Notes under the pieces: generated by a model | Database searches by the model: none | What the model saw: only the letters and a program-made list of their open reading frames with translations | Told to the model about the DNA's origin: nothing | Program-made: the position numbers and the translations under genes | Assembly (NCBI GenBank): GCA_963930775.1 | Contig: OZ005694.1 | Coordinates: forward strand, 1,178,001 to 1,242,000 | DNA: 64,000 nt | Direction of reading: 5' to 3' | DNA from: Cliona cf. orientalis | Taxonomy: Eukaryota > Porifera > Demospongiae > Clionaida > Clionaidae | Shown: positions 40,101 to 52,752 of the stretch, in pieces | How positions within the stretch are numbered: position 1 is the stretch's first letter | How the letters are laid out: every line of letters starts with the position of its first letter

Positions 40101-43100
40101 TCTGACAGCAAGAGGGTGATCATTGGGATGAATTTTGAGGATCTGTTGGAGGGATTACAAATAAATTTGTTCGTTTTGAACTTACGTGCGGAAGATTAGG
40201 CCGTCAGCACTCCAAAAACAGTGTCTATGTGGAATAAAACTCAACCAGAACGAATCCCTCCGATGAAAGTTTAGATCACTGTCCTAGGCTTCTTTCTTCA
40301 TAGTTCAGGTCAGCTGAAAGTTGCTGCTTCAAGGTTGGAACTCGCGATTTAGCAATCTAGAGGGCGTGGCTAAACGCCGTGCATAGCACTTAATTAGTTA
40401 ATTGGTTGCGGTTGATTAATTATTAACATCAAAGTACTTAAGTTAGTCTTTCATTTAAACACCATGATGAGGCCTCTATCCTTTTATTTAGAGGCAGCAC
40501 CAGCCTTTGAAGTATGCCTATTTCAGCAGCAGTTTCCAGTTGGTACCTGGCCTTAAGTACACTGAGTCACTATTATCACTCATATAAAGCCAAGAAATCA
40601 TCATAACATGATTGACAGTAGCAAAGACAATGAGATAAATACTATAGTCATTTCCAAGTATCTGCTGAGTAATGATATTATGTACATGAGCATGGCCCCA
40701 GACCTCCTAGAGATAGTGTGCTTAAGCACATAAAATAATGACCATACCTCCACACCATTGTTCTCATACTTGCTCGGTTTGCTCCCCATCCGCCCCACAA
40801 TGATGTATCCCATTATACAACTGTGCCAGAGCTACTTGGTGTGTGTGAATTTCTCATCACAAGTCCGGGCATTCTGCCCAAGTTTATCACTGAGAAAGTG
40901 ATATAATGTTATGTAAAGGAGATCGCCATTGCCATGTATAAATTCTGAATTGTACTTCGGAGGTTCCGGATACCTACGAACAACATAGTCAGTTAACAAT
41001 GTGGTATATGCCTTGTATGCCTACACTCAGACAGCAGAGTTCAAAGTCTAAATGATTACGTAATAATGACCTCATTCACCGATATAAAAGCTTGCTGTAC
41101 CCTCCCTTCTCCCGCCTTTTTTCCTGCTCGAGACAGCAGTCATTCTGTTTTGGTGGCAGAGCAAGCATTAACAGTTTACCTGACCAATCCACTCCTCGCG
41201 GTTGAAAGCCGTTATGGAGGAGATAGATCAGATCCTTGACAGTCTCCCGAGAGATGAAGAAGCGCGCAGAAGAGTGCGAGAATGGATCGAACAGACGACT
41301 GATCCCGAACAACCCGGGAATCAAGATGATACTCCTAGCCAAAGCGAGGCAGCTTCGTCCGAAGACGAGGCAGGAGACGCCTCCTCAAACAAACGATCGT
41401 TTGTGATTCGAGGAGGAGCGGAGACGGGAACACTGTCCAGCTCGGAGAGCGCTAGGGGAACCAGGCGGGTTATAGCCGCTCTCGGCAGACCCCATTCTGG
41501 TAATCATATACCCCAAGGGTCGACAGCCGCTCTCGGCGGACCCTCAAAGTTAGGAGCACTGCCTATGGTGCCAGAAGGGGCAAGAGCCGCTCTCGGCAGA
41601 CCCCGATCCAGAGAGTCAACAGAAGAGTCTACGGCCCATAAGGGGCCCCGTGGCAAATGGCCACTTGGTAGACCACACTACGCTAAAGGTGCGTCTTACT
41701 GACCACTTTGTGGGTATTATATTAGGTGTATCATAGTATACACTAACTATTAGAAATGAAATACCCCTGCAGGCAAGTCACTCAGGGATTCATTTTCAGA
41801 GGAGGAAATAGAAAGTACCTCCGGACACCTATCCGAACAAGGTAAGAAGATTAGACTATTAGGGGGGGGGGGGAGATCTATATTTACAGTGCTCCGACCC
41901 CCTTACAACTAGGATAAATTCATCAATAGAGGGTGATGGCTCGTCAGTCACGCCCAGGAGAGGGTCAAAGAGGTCTCTAGAGGAGGCACTACAGCCCCAA
42001 CAAAAGCGGCAGAGATTGGATGCAAACGGATCCCTGGACGACTCAGATACAGAATCAGGGGACTTCACCAATTTTGACCCAACAGAACTAGTTAAGAACA
42101 GGGAGGGTACGTTTGTGACCCCCAAACCGGTATCAACATACCTCTCCAAGCATGTGAGGTGTTGCCTAACCAAAGAAGAGAGGGAAGCTCTATTTAAGGA
42201 GCACCCGAGACCGGATGTTGAAGTGTGCACAGTACCCAAAGTCGACAAGTACATGACAGAATTCCTTGGAAAGCAGCTTCCTAAGGATAATGAAGCTCAG
42301 CTGACAAAGATCCAGGCAGCAATTTTGGCAATTTTGAGACCACTGACAGCAGCCTGGCGAGATCTCCTTGAGGCGGGACTGAAGGAGAACTCAGATATAG
42401 CCGTCCCAGCCACTGATGCACTGGGGCTGATTCAACGCACCATTTGCCTAGTGGGAAACGCTTCAGAGCTCACCTCACAGATTCGAAGGGAGAAAATTTT
42501 GACAGCAATTGATCCTTCCTGGAGTAAGTTTGGCTCAGAGGAGTTCTCAATGAGCAAGAGTAAGAATACCTTATTTGGGGAGGAATTCCAATCAAAGCTC
42601 ACCTCAATGGTAGAGAAGGATACAGCGCTGGCCAAGGCAGTGTCTATCACTAAGAGACACAAGAAGGACAAAAACACTCCGCCCACCAAAAAGGCAGGGC
42701 CTCAAACTGTCCGTTTTTTTCGAAAAGGCCCCCCTGGCAAGTACGGGGACAGGCGGGGCAAGAATTTTCAGCCGTACACACAGTATGCAGGCCAGAACAG
42801 GGATACAGTCAGAGGACCCTACCTGCAGTACAGTCAAACCAATTACCAACAATATAACCGACCAGGGCAGAAACCACTATTCCACGAGCCACGCCTCCCA
42901 GCATCACCGTCACTCCAAAAACCCCAACAGAAGAAGTACTAGCAGTACTTCACTCCCTTCCTCAAACCCTGCTCCCGAACCTGGGCATATCTCTAGATAT
43001 GGATATTGTAACACAGGAGGCCCACCGTCCAGTGGGAGCCAGACTACAGCATTTTCTACCGAACTGGCAAGCTATAACAGACGACCCCTGGATCTTGAAC

Positions 43101-46100
43101 ACAGTGAGGGGATACAGTTTAGAGCTAACATCAGCTCCAAACCAGCACCACCCACCTACACCCATAACCTTCGACCAGGAGAAATCAGCAGCACTCACGT
43201 CAGAAATACACAAGTTATTGCAGAAACAAGCAATCAGTCAAGTCGAAAATTCGCCAGACGAGTTCCTGAGCCCGATTTTCTTGGTCCCCAAGGCTGACGG
43301 GTCGTGGCGCCCAGTAATCAATCTCCGAGATCTCAACTCACACATCGCCCACCACCACTTCAAAATGGAGGGAATCAAGACGGTGAAGGGGCTCATGAAG
43401 AAAGGGGATTGGCTTGCAAAGCTGGATCTGAAGGATGCCTACCTCTCAGTGCCGATGAGTCCAGTACATACACATCTTCTGAGATTCCAATGGCAGAATC
43501 AAACGTATCAATTCAACACACTTCCATTTGGACTCTCCAGTGCCCCTTACGTGTTTACAAAACTCCTCAAACCAGCAGTGGCGATCCTCAGGAGGCTAGG
43601 AATCAGAGTGGTCCTCTACTTGGACGACATGCTTATCATGGCAAACTCCAAGGAGGAAGCCCGACTCCATCTAGCAACAGCAATGCATCTCCTGACAGCC
43701 CTGGGATTTATCCTCAACCTCAACAAGAGCGTTTCGACACCCACTCAAAAAGTGGTTTTCTTGGGATTTTGCTTGGACTCTCGTACCTTGCTAATCTCAT
43801 TACCAACATCCAAAATCCAGTCCGTACAGCGGATGATCAGAGAGATTCTAGCCCAGGGACAGGTAACTGTCTTAAAGCTATCACAGCTGCTGGGATCAAT
43901 GATATCAACTCATCCAGCAATTCTACCTGCTCCATTGTACTATCGCCATTTGGAGAGAGCCAAGATAACAGCTCTGAGGCACAATCCGAGCTACAACACA
44001 GTGGTAACAACATCGGACGAGATGAGGAAGGAGCTAACCTGGTGGCTCCAACAATTACCCAGACACAACGGCAGATCAACGCAGGTGACACACTGGGACA
44101 TGGTGATAGAGTCCGATGCATCAACACTGGGTTGGGGAGCGAATCTCAACAACACCAGTACAGGAGGAGCATGGACACAGGAGAAAGCATGTCACATCAA
44201 CTATCTCGAGTTGCTGGCAGCATTTCTAGCCCTAAAGACCTTTGCCACCAATTTGCATCACAAGACAATCCTCCTGAGGCTAGACAATGTGACGGCAATT
44301 GCCTTTCTCAACAGAATGGGGGGGGGGGGGGGGGGGGGGGGACTCATTCAGTCCCACTTTGCAATCTGGCGGTGCAAATCTGGAAATGGTGCTTGGAGAG
44401 AAATGTATTCATCCACGCAGAACACCTCCCCGGGAAACTCAATGTGAGAGCAGATTGGCACTCTCGGCATGTACAGGATTGCAGCGATTGGCAGATGCAC
44501 CCGATGATTTTTCAACAACTTCAGGACAGGCTGGGCCCCTTCTCGATAGATCTGTTTGCATCCCGCACGAATGCCCAGCTCCCGATCTATTGCAGCTGGA
44601 AACCGGATCCATCGGCAGTAGCAATCGATGCCCTATCGATCTCATGGACAGATCATCATCCGTACCTTTTCCCACCATTTTCACTCCTCAGCCGCTGCCT
44701 GGAGAAAATCAACAGGGAGAAGGTGGAGGCAGTGGTAATAGCTCCAGTGTGGAGCAACCAGGTATGGTACCCATTATTACTCCAGAGTCTACAGGATGCA
44801 CCGATCCTGCTTCCCAACACAATGGACATCATACTGAACCCTCAGGGAGAGCCACACCCACTGGTTCAGGAGGGTCACCTCCCGCTAGCCGCATGGCCTG
44901 TATCAGGCAGAGTTATGGCTCAAAAGGCCTTTCAGACAGAGTTGTGTCCATCATGCAGAAGTCATGGAGAAAGTCAACAGAGTCGGCCTATTCCAGTGTT
45001 TGGAGACAGTGGAGTAGCTGGTGTGATCAACAACAAGTTGATCCAGTTTCAGCCCCTCTAAATATGGTGCTAGATTACCTTACAGAGCTATATGAAGAAG
45101 GAAAGCAGTACAGAACAATCAATACTGCCCGATCAGCAATTTCGATGACACATGATCCAGTGGATGGCTGGAAGGTAGGACAGCAGCCACTAACGATTCG
45201 ATTCCTGAAGGGAATTTTCAACAGTCGTCCCCCAGCCCCCAGATACACAACTACCTGGGATGTGGATAAGGTGTTGGTTTGTATTCATAATCTCCCAAAA
45301 AATAGTCAGCTGTCACTAACAACCCTAACACACAAATTAGCTATGCTAATGGCACTGACCAATGCTGACAGGTGTTCAGAGTTAGCGAGTCTGGACCTTA
45401 CTTTCAGAGCATACTTGAGGGATGGGGTTAAGTTTGTCATACCGGGACTAACTAAAACAAGGAAATCTGGTCCACCTAAGGAAGTTTTCTACCCCTCTTA
45501 TCCGGAGGATGTAAAGCTTTGCCCAGTCAAAACTCTGGAAGCTTATGAATTGAGAACAAAACCATTACGTTTATTGTCCAAAGAAGACTCAAATCGTCTT
45601 TTTCTCTCAGTTCGTAAACCACATGCACCAGTGAAAGCTGCAACAATTGGACATTGGCTCCAGAAACTCATGGCACAGGCTGGAATTGACGTGTCTATTT
45701 TTTCAGCACATTCTACTAGAGGAGCCGCTACCTCGAAAGCCAAAAATGTGGGTGTATCAACAGCTGACATTTTGAAGACAGCTGATTGGAGTTCGGTGTC
45801 TACCTTTAGGCGATTTTACCAGAAGCCGATCAAGGGCAATGAGTTTGGCAGAAAAGTGTTAGAATGTTTGCAGACATAAATTCAGTAAGCTTTGAACGAT
45901 ACCACATTTTAACTGACTATGTTGTTCGTAGGTATCCGGAACCTCCGAAGTACAATTACAGATTCCTCAAGGATTGGTACAATCTGATGAGGAGGATGAA
46001 TTGTATGAGGAGGTGGAGGATACCGAAGAACAACATAGTCAGTTCCCCACCCTTAATCTTAACCCAACCCACTGACTATTTGATCTTCGGTATCTACACC

Positions 46101-49100
46101 AATTTTTTTTACAGATTGGAAGTGGACAGCCAAAATGAAATTCTCAAATACTCTATATACTAAGTTGGAAAAGTGATACTAATCAGCTATTAGTATTATT
46201 GTGATTCAAGATATTTATAATTATTGATTATCAGAATAAACATATTGGTCTCATCACAGTCAAAAGGCGGGAGAAGGAAGGGTACAGCAAGCTTTTATAT
46301 CGGTGAATGAGGTCATTATTACGTAATCATTTAGACTTTGAACTCTGCTGTCTGAGTGTAGGCATACAAGGCATATACCACATTGTTAACTGACTATGTT
46401 GTTCTTCGGTATCCTCCACCTCCTCATACAATTCATCCTCCTCATCAGATTGTACCAATCCTTGAGGAATCTGTAATTACATGAAAAAAGAGAGAAATAA
46501 GGCTCCAAAGGGGGCAAGAGCAAGACAAATTGTCGCCAGTCTGAGTCAGCTTAACAGCACAAGGAGCAGCTAAGAAGGTGAATAATAAGTAGCTAGAGCT
46601 AGACGTGCTGCTCACTCAGACTGCTGAATAGAGGCAGCTATTGACTCCTGGCATAGAATAGACACAGTAGCGAGGGCAGGTGCAAGTAACAAGGCAGCTA
46701 TGACGGTCATGGTCCGCTTGTATCTGTGTCAATGCTTTATTCAGCTGTATAGTCTTCATAATATCATTATACGGGCTCCTGCTCAGAACCTTTTTAAGCC
46801 ACTGTAACTTAAATACTTCCCTCATATATGCCTGGAGAACATATGGGCGAGTGGTCATTATTCATTACGTATGAATATTACTAGTGCTGATGAAAATCAT
46901 CTGTGCGGGGCGAGCCTTCACGAACGTCAAGATCTCTTTGAAAGCATAAAGACATGGAGCTGGTGTAGGTAGTATCACGGTCAGTCAGTTGCACAAGGAA
47001 TAGCATAGCTAGGCCTAAAAGTTACCTTGAGAGTAAAAGCATTATAGATTGCTAGTAGTCCAATAATGTACTATAATCATAGATTATAGCTACAAGGAGT
47101 GAGCTCGCTTCGCTCGCTCACTCCTTTGTGCTGCATATTATTGTCCATGTACCGTCGACAACCTTTACCTACATATTTTGCGCATGCGCGCGCACATGCA
47201 CATGCTTCCTGATTATGTGACTTTGTCAATCACCTACCTGAAGAAACTCGTTAGTTGTCTTGCAGCTTCGCTTGCAAGGGTTCCCAAGAGAAGACGCGTA
47301 GAATAGAATCGCCTCCTTCTGGACAGCACCTATACTGACTCCAGGGTGTCACCCCTTTGCATTCTCCAGGCCGCCATTGTAAGTGGTACTGTTCAGTCTA
47401 ATTCTGCCCTGGCATTTCTTTGAGGCAGCTGATGTTAGTAGCTGCCCATACCTAGCCGTGTCAGTGGGCTATCTGTTGTATCGCCCCAAGTCCAGCGATG
47501 CCTAGAAATAAAACATTTTAGCTCAGGTCGAATCGCTTCCGGTCACCTTTCCGGATATACACACGCACGGACAACTATAATCTTAGTATAATGATAATCT
47601 ATGCTATAATCGTGCAGTCTTTATGCATGCCATGACCATCATCATGAGTTCTGTAGCCAGGCCCAGTAGACTATATACACTCCATGCAGTCATCTTCATG
47701 CTCAGAAGAGTAGACCTATATGTACCAGTGATGTTGTGGATCTGAAGCTTCCCAGTGTAGTCTAGCACTCACCTTTCCAGCTTCAAGCCCTTGCCTACAC
47801 TGGTCAAGTCCGCTGTGTGGAGTCGAGTGCGAGCGCCTACGTGTGACGACCATTACCTAACGCGTTCAAAATTTAACTCTCTCCTCACTATAATGATCAC
47901 CCCACAAACATACAACTCGGAATATAATATATTTTATATATATATAAAACCGCTTCCTGTCTCTCGTGTAATCGGGTCGAGCCCGAGTGTTATGTAACCA
48001 CTGAATCTTGCCCCACTTCCCGTGATTTACAAGGAGCACGAGTAGCTGGCTTGCTCAGTGTAACAATGCATAAAGAATTTTGTGAGGCAGCTACCAAATA
48101 AGCATGCAGGAGGGTGATGGGAAACAATGAATCAAGTTATAGTGGCCATAGCTCAAGCTTGCCCAAAACAGACGCTGCATAACACTAGGACACACTCAAT
48201 ACATCGAGCAACAACAATTAATCTTATAATACTGTACATGTAGCTACGGTAAGTACAGAAATGTTGGTTGACCCTTTACCTATATTATTTCATTCTGATT
48301 TCATTCCTGTTTCCTATTCCGGGTTTACCACAACCTGATCCACTCATGTATTAATACCAGTTAAACTCGGGGAGACTATTATTATTCGTGCCCTGGCTGT
48401 AGCCAACTATTACTCATGCATGAGCAGGCATGGTGTAGTGGTGTCATACCCTAGTAGTCGGTTAGAGTATTGATACGTTGAATAGGTGATTCATCTCACG
48501 TTATGTCGCGCCACACGAAATCTGAATGTTAAAGTCCTAAGCGGTGGACATGTCAGCAGAGCAGGTCTCCAGGAGATGATTCTCTCTGGCCTCTACGCTT
48601 GATGAGCAACGTATACTGACCACAATGCTATTCTAGAAGTGGCATAGGAACCCGGGACTGAAGGGGCTTTTGGTGGGGGGGGGGAGGGGGGGGGCTCTCC
48701 AGTTGAATAATAATATCGTATCCTCCCGAAAATACGCCCCCTCCCCTCTTTGATCTTCAAGTTCTTGCACAGGTACGTTTGCCTCGATTATAAGCCCCCT
48801 CCCACCAAGTAGAAAGCACGCGTACACACGCGCGCGAGCGCGTACGTACGTACATAACCCCGCCCTTCAATTGACTACGAGTACAAAAAGGAATCTTTTG
48901 TATGGTGGTGACTTTTGGAAAAGCCTGTTTTGAAGTCATTCTATTATGATGGCACTTCTAGCTTGGCAAGGACACTTATGAGCCGGTCAAGATGCTTTTG
49001 ATTTCCTCTGAAGACGTACACACACGGAACAACAAGTCCTTTCCCCACCGCCGATCGTCATCTGTTGCTGTCTATTTGATAGGTCATCTCGCTGACGCTG

Positions 49101-52100
49101 TTTTGAAGAAAAGACTCTGGATATTTCCCGCGGTACGTGACCAACGATGGTGTCGTCCTTCCACACAGCGACTGCAAATGGATCATGATAATTGTCGCTT
49201 TCACAGAAGGGGGAGCTTATATTCGAGGGAAAGTGCATATTCGAAAATAAGCCCCCTCCCCAGTCTAGGGCATGTCTACTGCTGAAAAAAGGGGGGGGGG
49301 AGCTTATTTTCGGGAGGATATGGTAATATCTATACCCTATTCTACAGTGAGGGCTAATTTATACTGGTGTATTGTACTGCAGCATGCAGATGCAACGTGC
49401 TCTAGTTTGGTGTCTAGCCATCATAATACAAAGTAGTCTCCAAAAGAATTACTCCAGTGTGCTCAGAATGCTCAATCTATGTCATAATGAGTATAAAATT
49501 AGAGTCCAAGTTTTCACATGCCTCCAGATCCCTAGATTATAGCCCACAATTGTCCCAGACTGTACCATTTCTCAGCTCCGGACCCTACTCTAAATTATAT
49601 TAATATTCAGGACATTGTGTGGTAATTACACAAGCAGCTGAGTTACTGTAACCAACCAGGCCAGTAGTTGCCATGGCATGAGCCTCTGAGCTGATGCTGA
49701 CGTGCCAATCTGTAAATATGTATCAAAACACTGACTTAGCTAGCTATATATAGCGCTACTCACAAAATTATTAAATTATCTTCTTACGTCACTGCATATG
49801 CACCTGCACACACACTATGTATAATGCACACAAAGTCATGCATACTAGCTGATGGTAAGCTACTCTCTTTTCTACTGCTGACTGCATGCATTCTCTATAC
49901 CACCCAGTAGCTACACACAACACAATCAATCCCAATCACACCTAATCAGGTTGTCATGGAAACTGAGAGTCCTGTAATGATGATTAGCAACTCGTATAGT
50001 ACAAATCAAGTAGTTATGATCAACTCATTGTGACTATTGTGACATTGGTTAAGTAAGACCTAAAATTTAATAGCTAATATAAGTCTGTACATGATATTTT
50101 TGCGTAAGCACTAATAGCTACAATACTGGTAATATCATGTGAATATAGAGACATTGGTGTTTGGTAGCGTCGTCCCAGGCCATTCCTATGTTTTCACTAG
50201 GAGTGGCCTGGGTACGATGCTAGTTGTTCGGTGCATACAGTGTGTTTATCCAACTATATCCACGCTGTTAAATTTTAATATGCCTATGCATTTTGTGAGT
50301 GTGTACATAATTGCATGCATAATAATTATACTCACAAATGCACGTAATTATAAATTTTTTATGTATGCATGCGCACACTGAAACTTTCAATATAGCAGAT
50401 ATACAATGGAGAGGCAAAATTAGATCTATGTGGTCCAATGGATGTAAGTGAATAAATTGGTGTTAAATTTTGTACGTTAGCTATGGATACACAGGCACAT
50501 TATATGTTAGCTATGGAGGAATTAACTCAAAACTGATCACACCAATATTTTGTACAGTCATGCTACTATTGCTCTCTCTATTAACTTTAAGTAATATTCA
50601 AAATTTTACTACAACACCGTAAATGAGCACAAATACCTTACACAGGAGGAGGAGGTTTATCTAGCTACCACTGTAGGCTATTATGGCCTAAATCTATAGA
50701 TCTTTAAGAGTTGCCGTAAACTCTGGTTATTAAGTGCACCCCACTATTAAGCGCACATTATTTATTAAGCACATGCTCTCTTCTCGTCATAAGCTATCGT
50801 TTGTTAAGTGCGTGCGCTTAATAGGCGTGGCGTTCACCTTGACTGGCTGGAAAGTATGTGGAGTCCAGATATCTTTGGAGAAATGATGGCCACGAATAAC
50901 ATTGTCATGCAAGAAGATCGAGTTTCAGACAAATTGCCAGCACTCACCATCTTGAGCGGCAGCTGTAAATTCTAAAGTGCTCGATCGATCGAGCCAACTA
51001 GCGCTAGCACTAGCAGGCCTTGTATCCATCACATGCCCAAACGTTTATGGGCGTAGTTTGTGCCATAATATATATTAAGCGCATATCCTTTATTAAGCGC
51101 ATGCGCATACTATTGTTCCGTTTACCACTATAAGCGCATGCGCTTATTAACCAGAGTATACGGTATAAGCCATGTTGCTATCATGCAGTGGTCACACAGA
51201 TATGTTAATACATGCACTGCCTTTGGGGACAGTTTCATGGTTGCTTAGGCACAATCAACACTGTTTAGATAGTACCACATTTCCTTGTCTTAAGCTATTC
51301 AAATTATCTCCTTATCACCATAATATTATATTATTATTACAATAGTATTATGTTGGCTAATGGCACACCTTAGTATTGTATGTATGACAATTATATGCAT
51401 GATTGTGTATGAAGTACTATATACATACTTGACATACCACATAATAATGTTATAATTGTGTTGTGTAGTGTGTGAAGTGTATATAAATATTATTGTTCAT
51501 AATAGTATACTATCAGCTGCAAGCGTATTAATCATGGTTATTAGTGAAGCCCAGCCAATGCTGTATGTACAGTGTGTACTATGCCATCAATAACTGACTT
51601 CCTGTTTATCTAGCTGTAGTACTAATGCTTATATGTGAAATTGTACATGACATTGTATTACACAATTAGTTTTGCACAATGCAGATGTGTACTCACCAGT
51701 ACCTGCATGTATAAACTATTTATGTTAGACGTACAACACACAGTTGTGAGTTGAAACTCACTGACAGTTACTACCCACAATAATGATTATAACCACAATG
51801 ATTATACACTCTATATACCGTAGACTCTGGTTAATAAGTGCATGCGCTTATAGCGGTAAATGGAATGACAGTGTATATGCGCTTAATAAAGGATATGTGC
51901 TTATATGGCACATAACCACGCCCATAAACGTTTGAGCACGTGATGGATAAGAGGCTCGCGCTATCGCTAGCACTAGCGCTCGATCGATCGAGCACTTTAG
52001 AATTTACAGTTGCCGCTCAAGATGACGAGTGCTGGTGGTTTGTCGATCTTCTTGCATGATAACGTTATTCGTGGCCATCATTTCTCCATAGATACCTGAC

Positions 52101-52709
52101 TCCAAATACTTTCCAGCCGGTCAAGGTCTGGTTCATAGAACGCCACGCCTATTAAGCGCATGCGCTTAATAAACAATAGCTTAAGACAAGAAGAGAGCAT
52201 GCGCTTAATAGCGAGGTGCGCTTAATAACCAGAGATTACGGTAATACCTGTGACTTCGAGTGCCATCACACTGTTAAAAATGGGGTGCTGTCCCAGCACC
52301 CCATGTTTGTAGCTTGATTAGCAGGGTGCTGCTGTAGCACCCCACCACGATGGTGGGGTGCTGACTGAACACCATGGGGGTGCTATATTCTCTTTAGACA
52401 CTAGAGGGGTGTGGCAATTGTGTTAATGAGCATGCGCATTCTAGCACTGAAGGTGATACTGCTCCTTTAACCCTTTCACGTTTTGAAATTTTCACAAGTC
52501 TCCTGGCTACCAAAGTCTCTGCCTGGCTACATTTTAGAGAGAAACGGATGCCTCTCCTACGATCAGTAAGTTAACAAGCACTCTATTACTCTACTGAGTT
52601 ACTCAATAACAATCTGTACTCTAGTTTTTGCCTGCTATGATTGTGTAATTCCAGCTATAAAAGTATAGCCTTCATACTATTTTTGTTTGCTGTAAAAGGT
52701 ACACTGTTT

Positions 52710-52752
<43 letters not shown>

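Larger units (their letters stand above)
40949..46478 (+). mobile_element. DIRS-type tyrosine-recombinase retrotransposon, near complete
   Basis: A 5.5-kb element contains gag-like, reverse transcriptase/RNase H and tyrosine recombinase frames, with no integrase or protease. It is bounded by 143-bp inverted terminal repeats and both ends show the trinucleotide ATT. A 134-bp internal complementary region matches the outer parts of both ends joined together. These are the DIRS hallmarks: replication through a circle and recombinase-mediated insertion without target duplication. It sits in ankyrin intron 1 in the opposite orientation to that gene. A poly-G tract shifts the RNase H frame, so this copy may be inactive unless the tract length is an assembly error. 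Confidence 0.93.

Noticed and set aside
43304-43700. First part of the long overlapping plus-strand frame starting at 43304
   Set aside because: It is an out-of-frame shadow of the reverse transcriptase; only the part after the poly-G tract is coding, as the RNase H end.
46616-46858. 80-codon minus-strand frame next to the DIRS element
   Set aside because: No family resemblance, no splice signals and no link to the ankyrin exons; it may be chance.
47097-47125. GAGTGAGC-type hairpin as a transcription terminator
   Set aside because: The genome is eukaryotic and this short palindrome is a common dispersed repeat; no transcript end is nearby.
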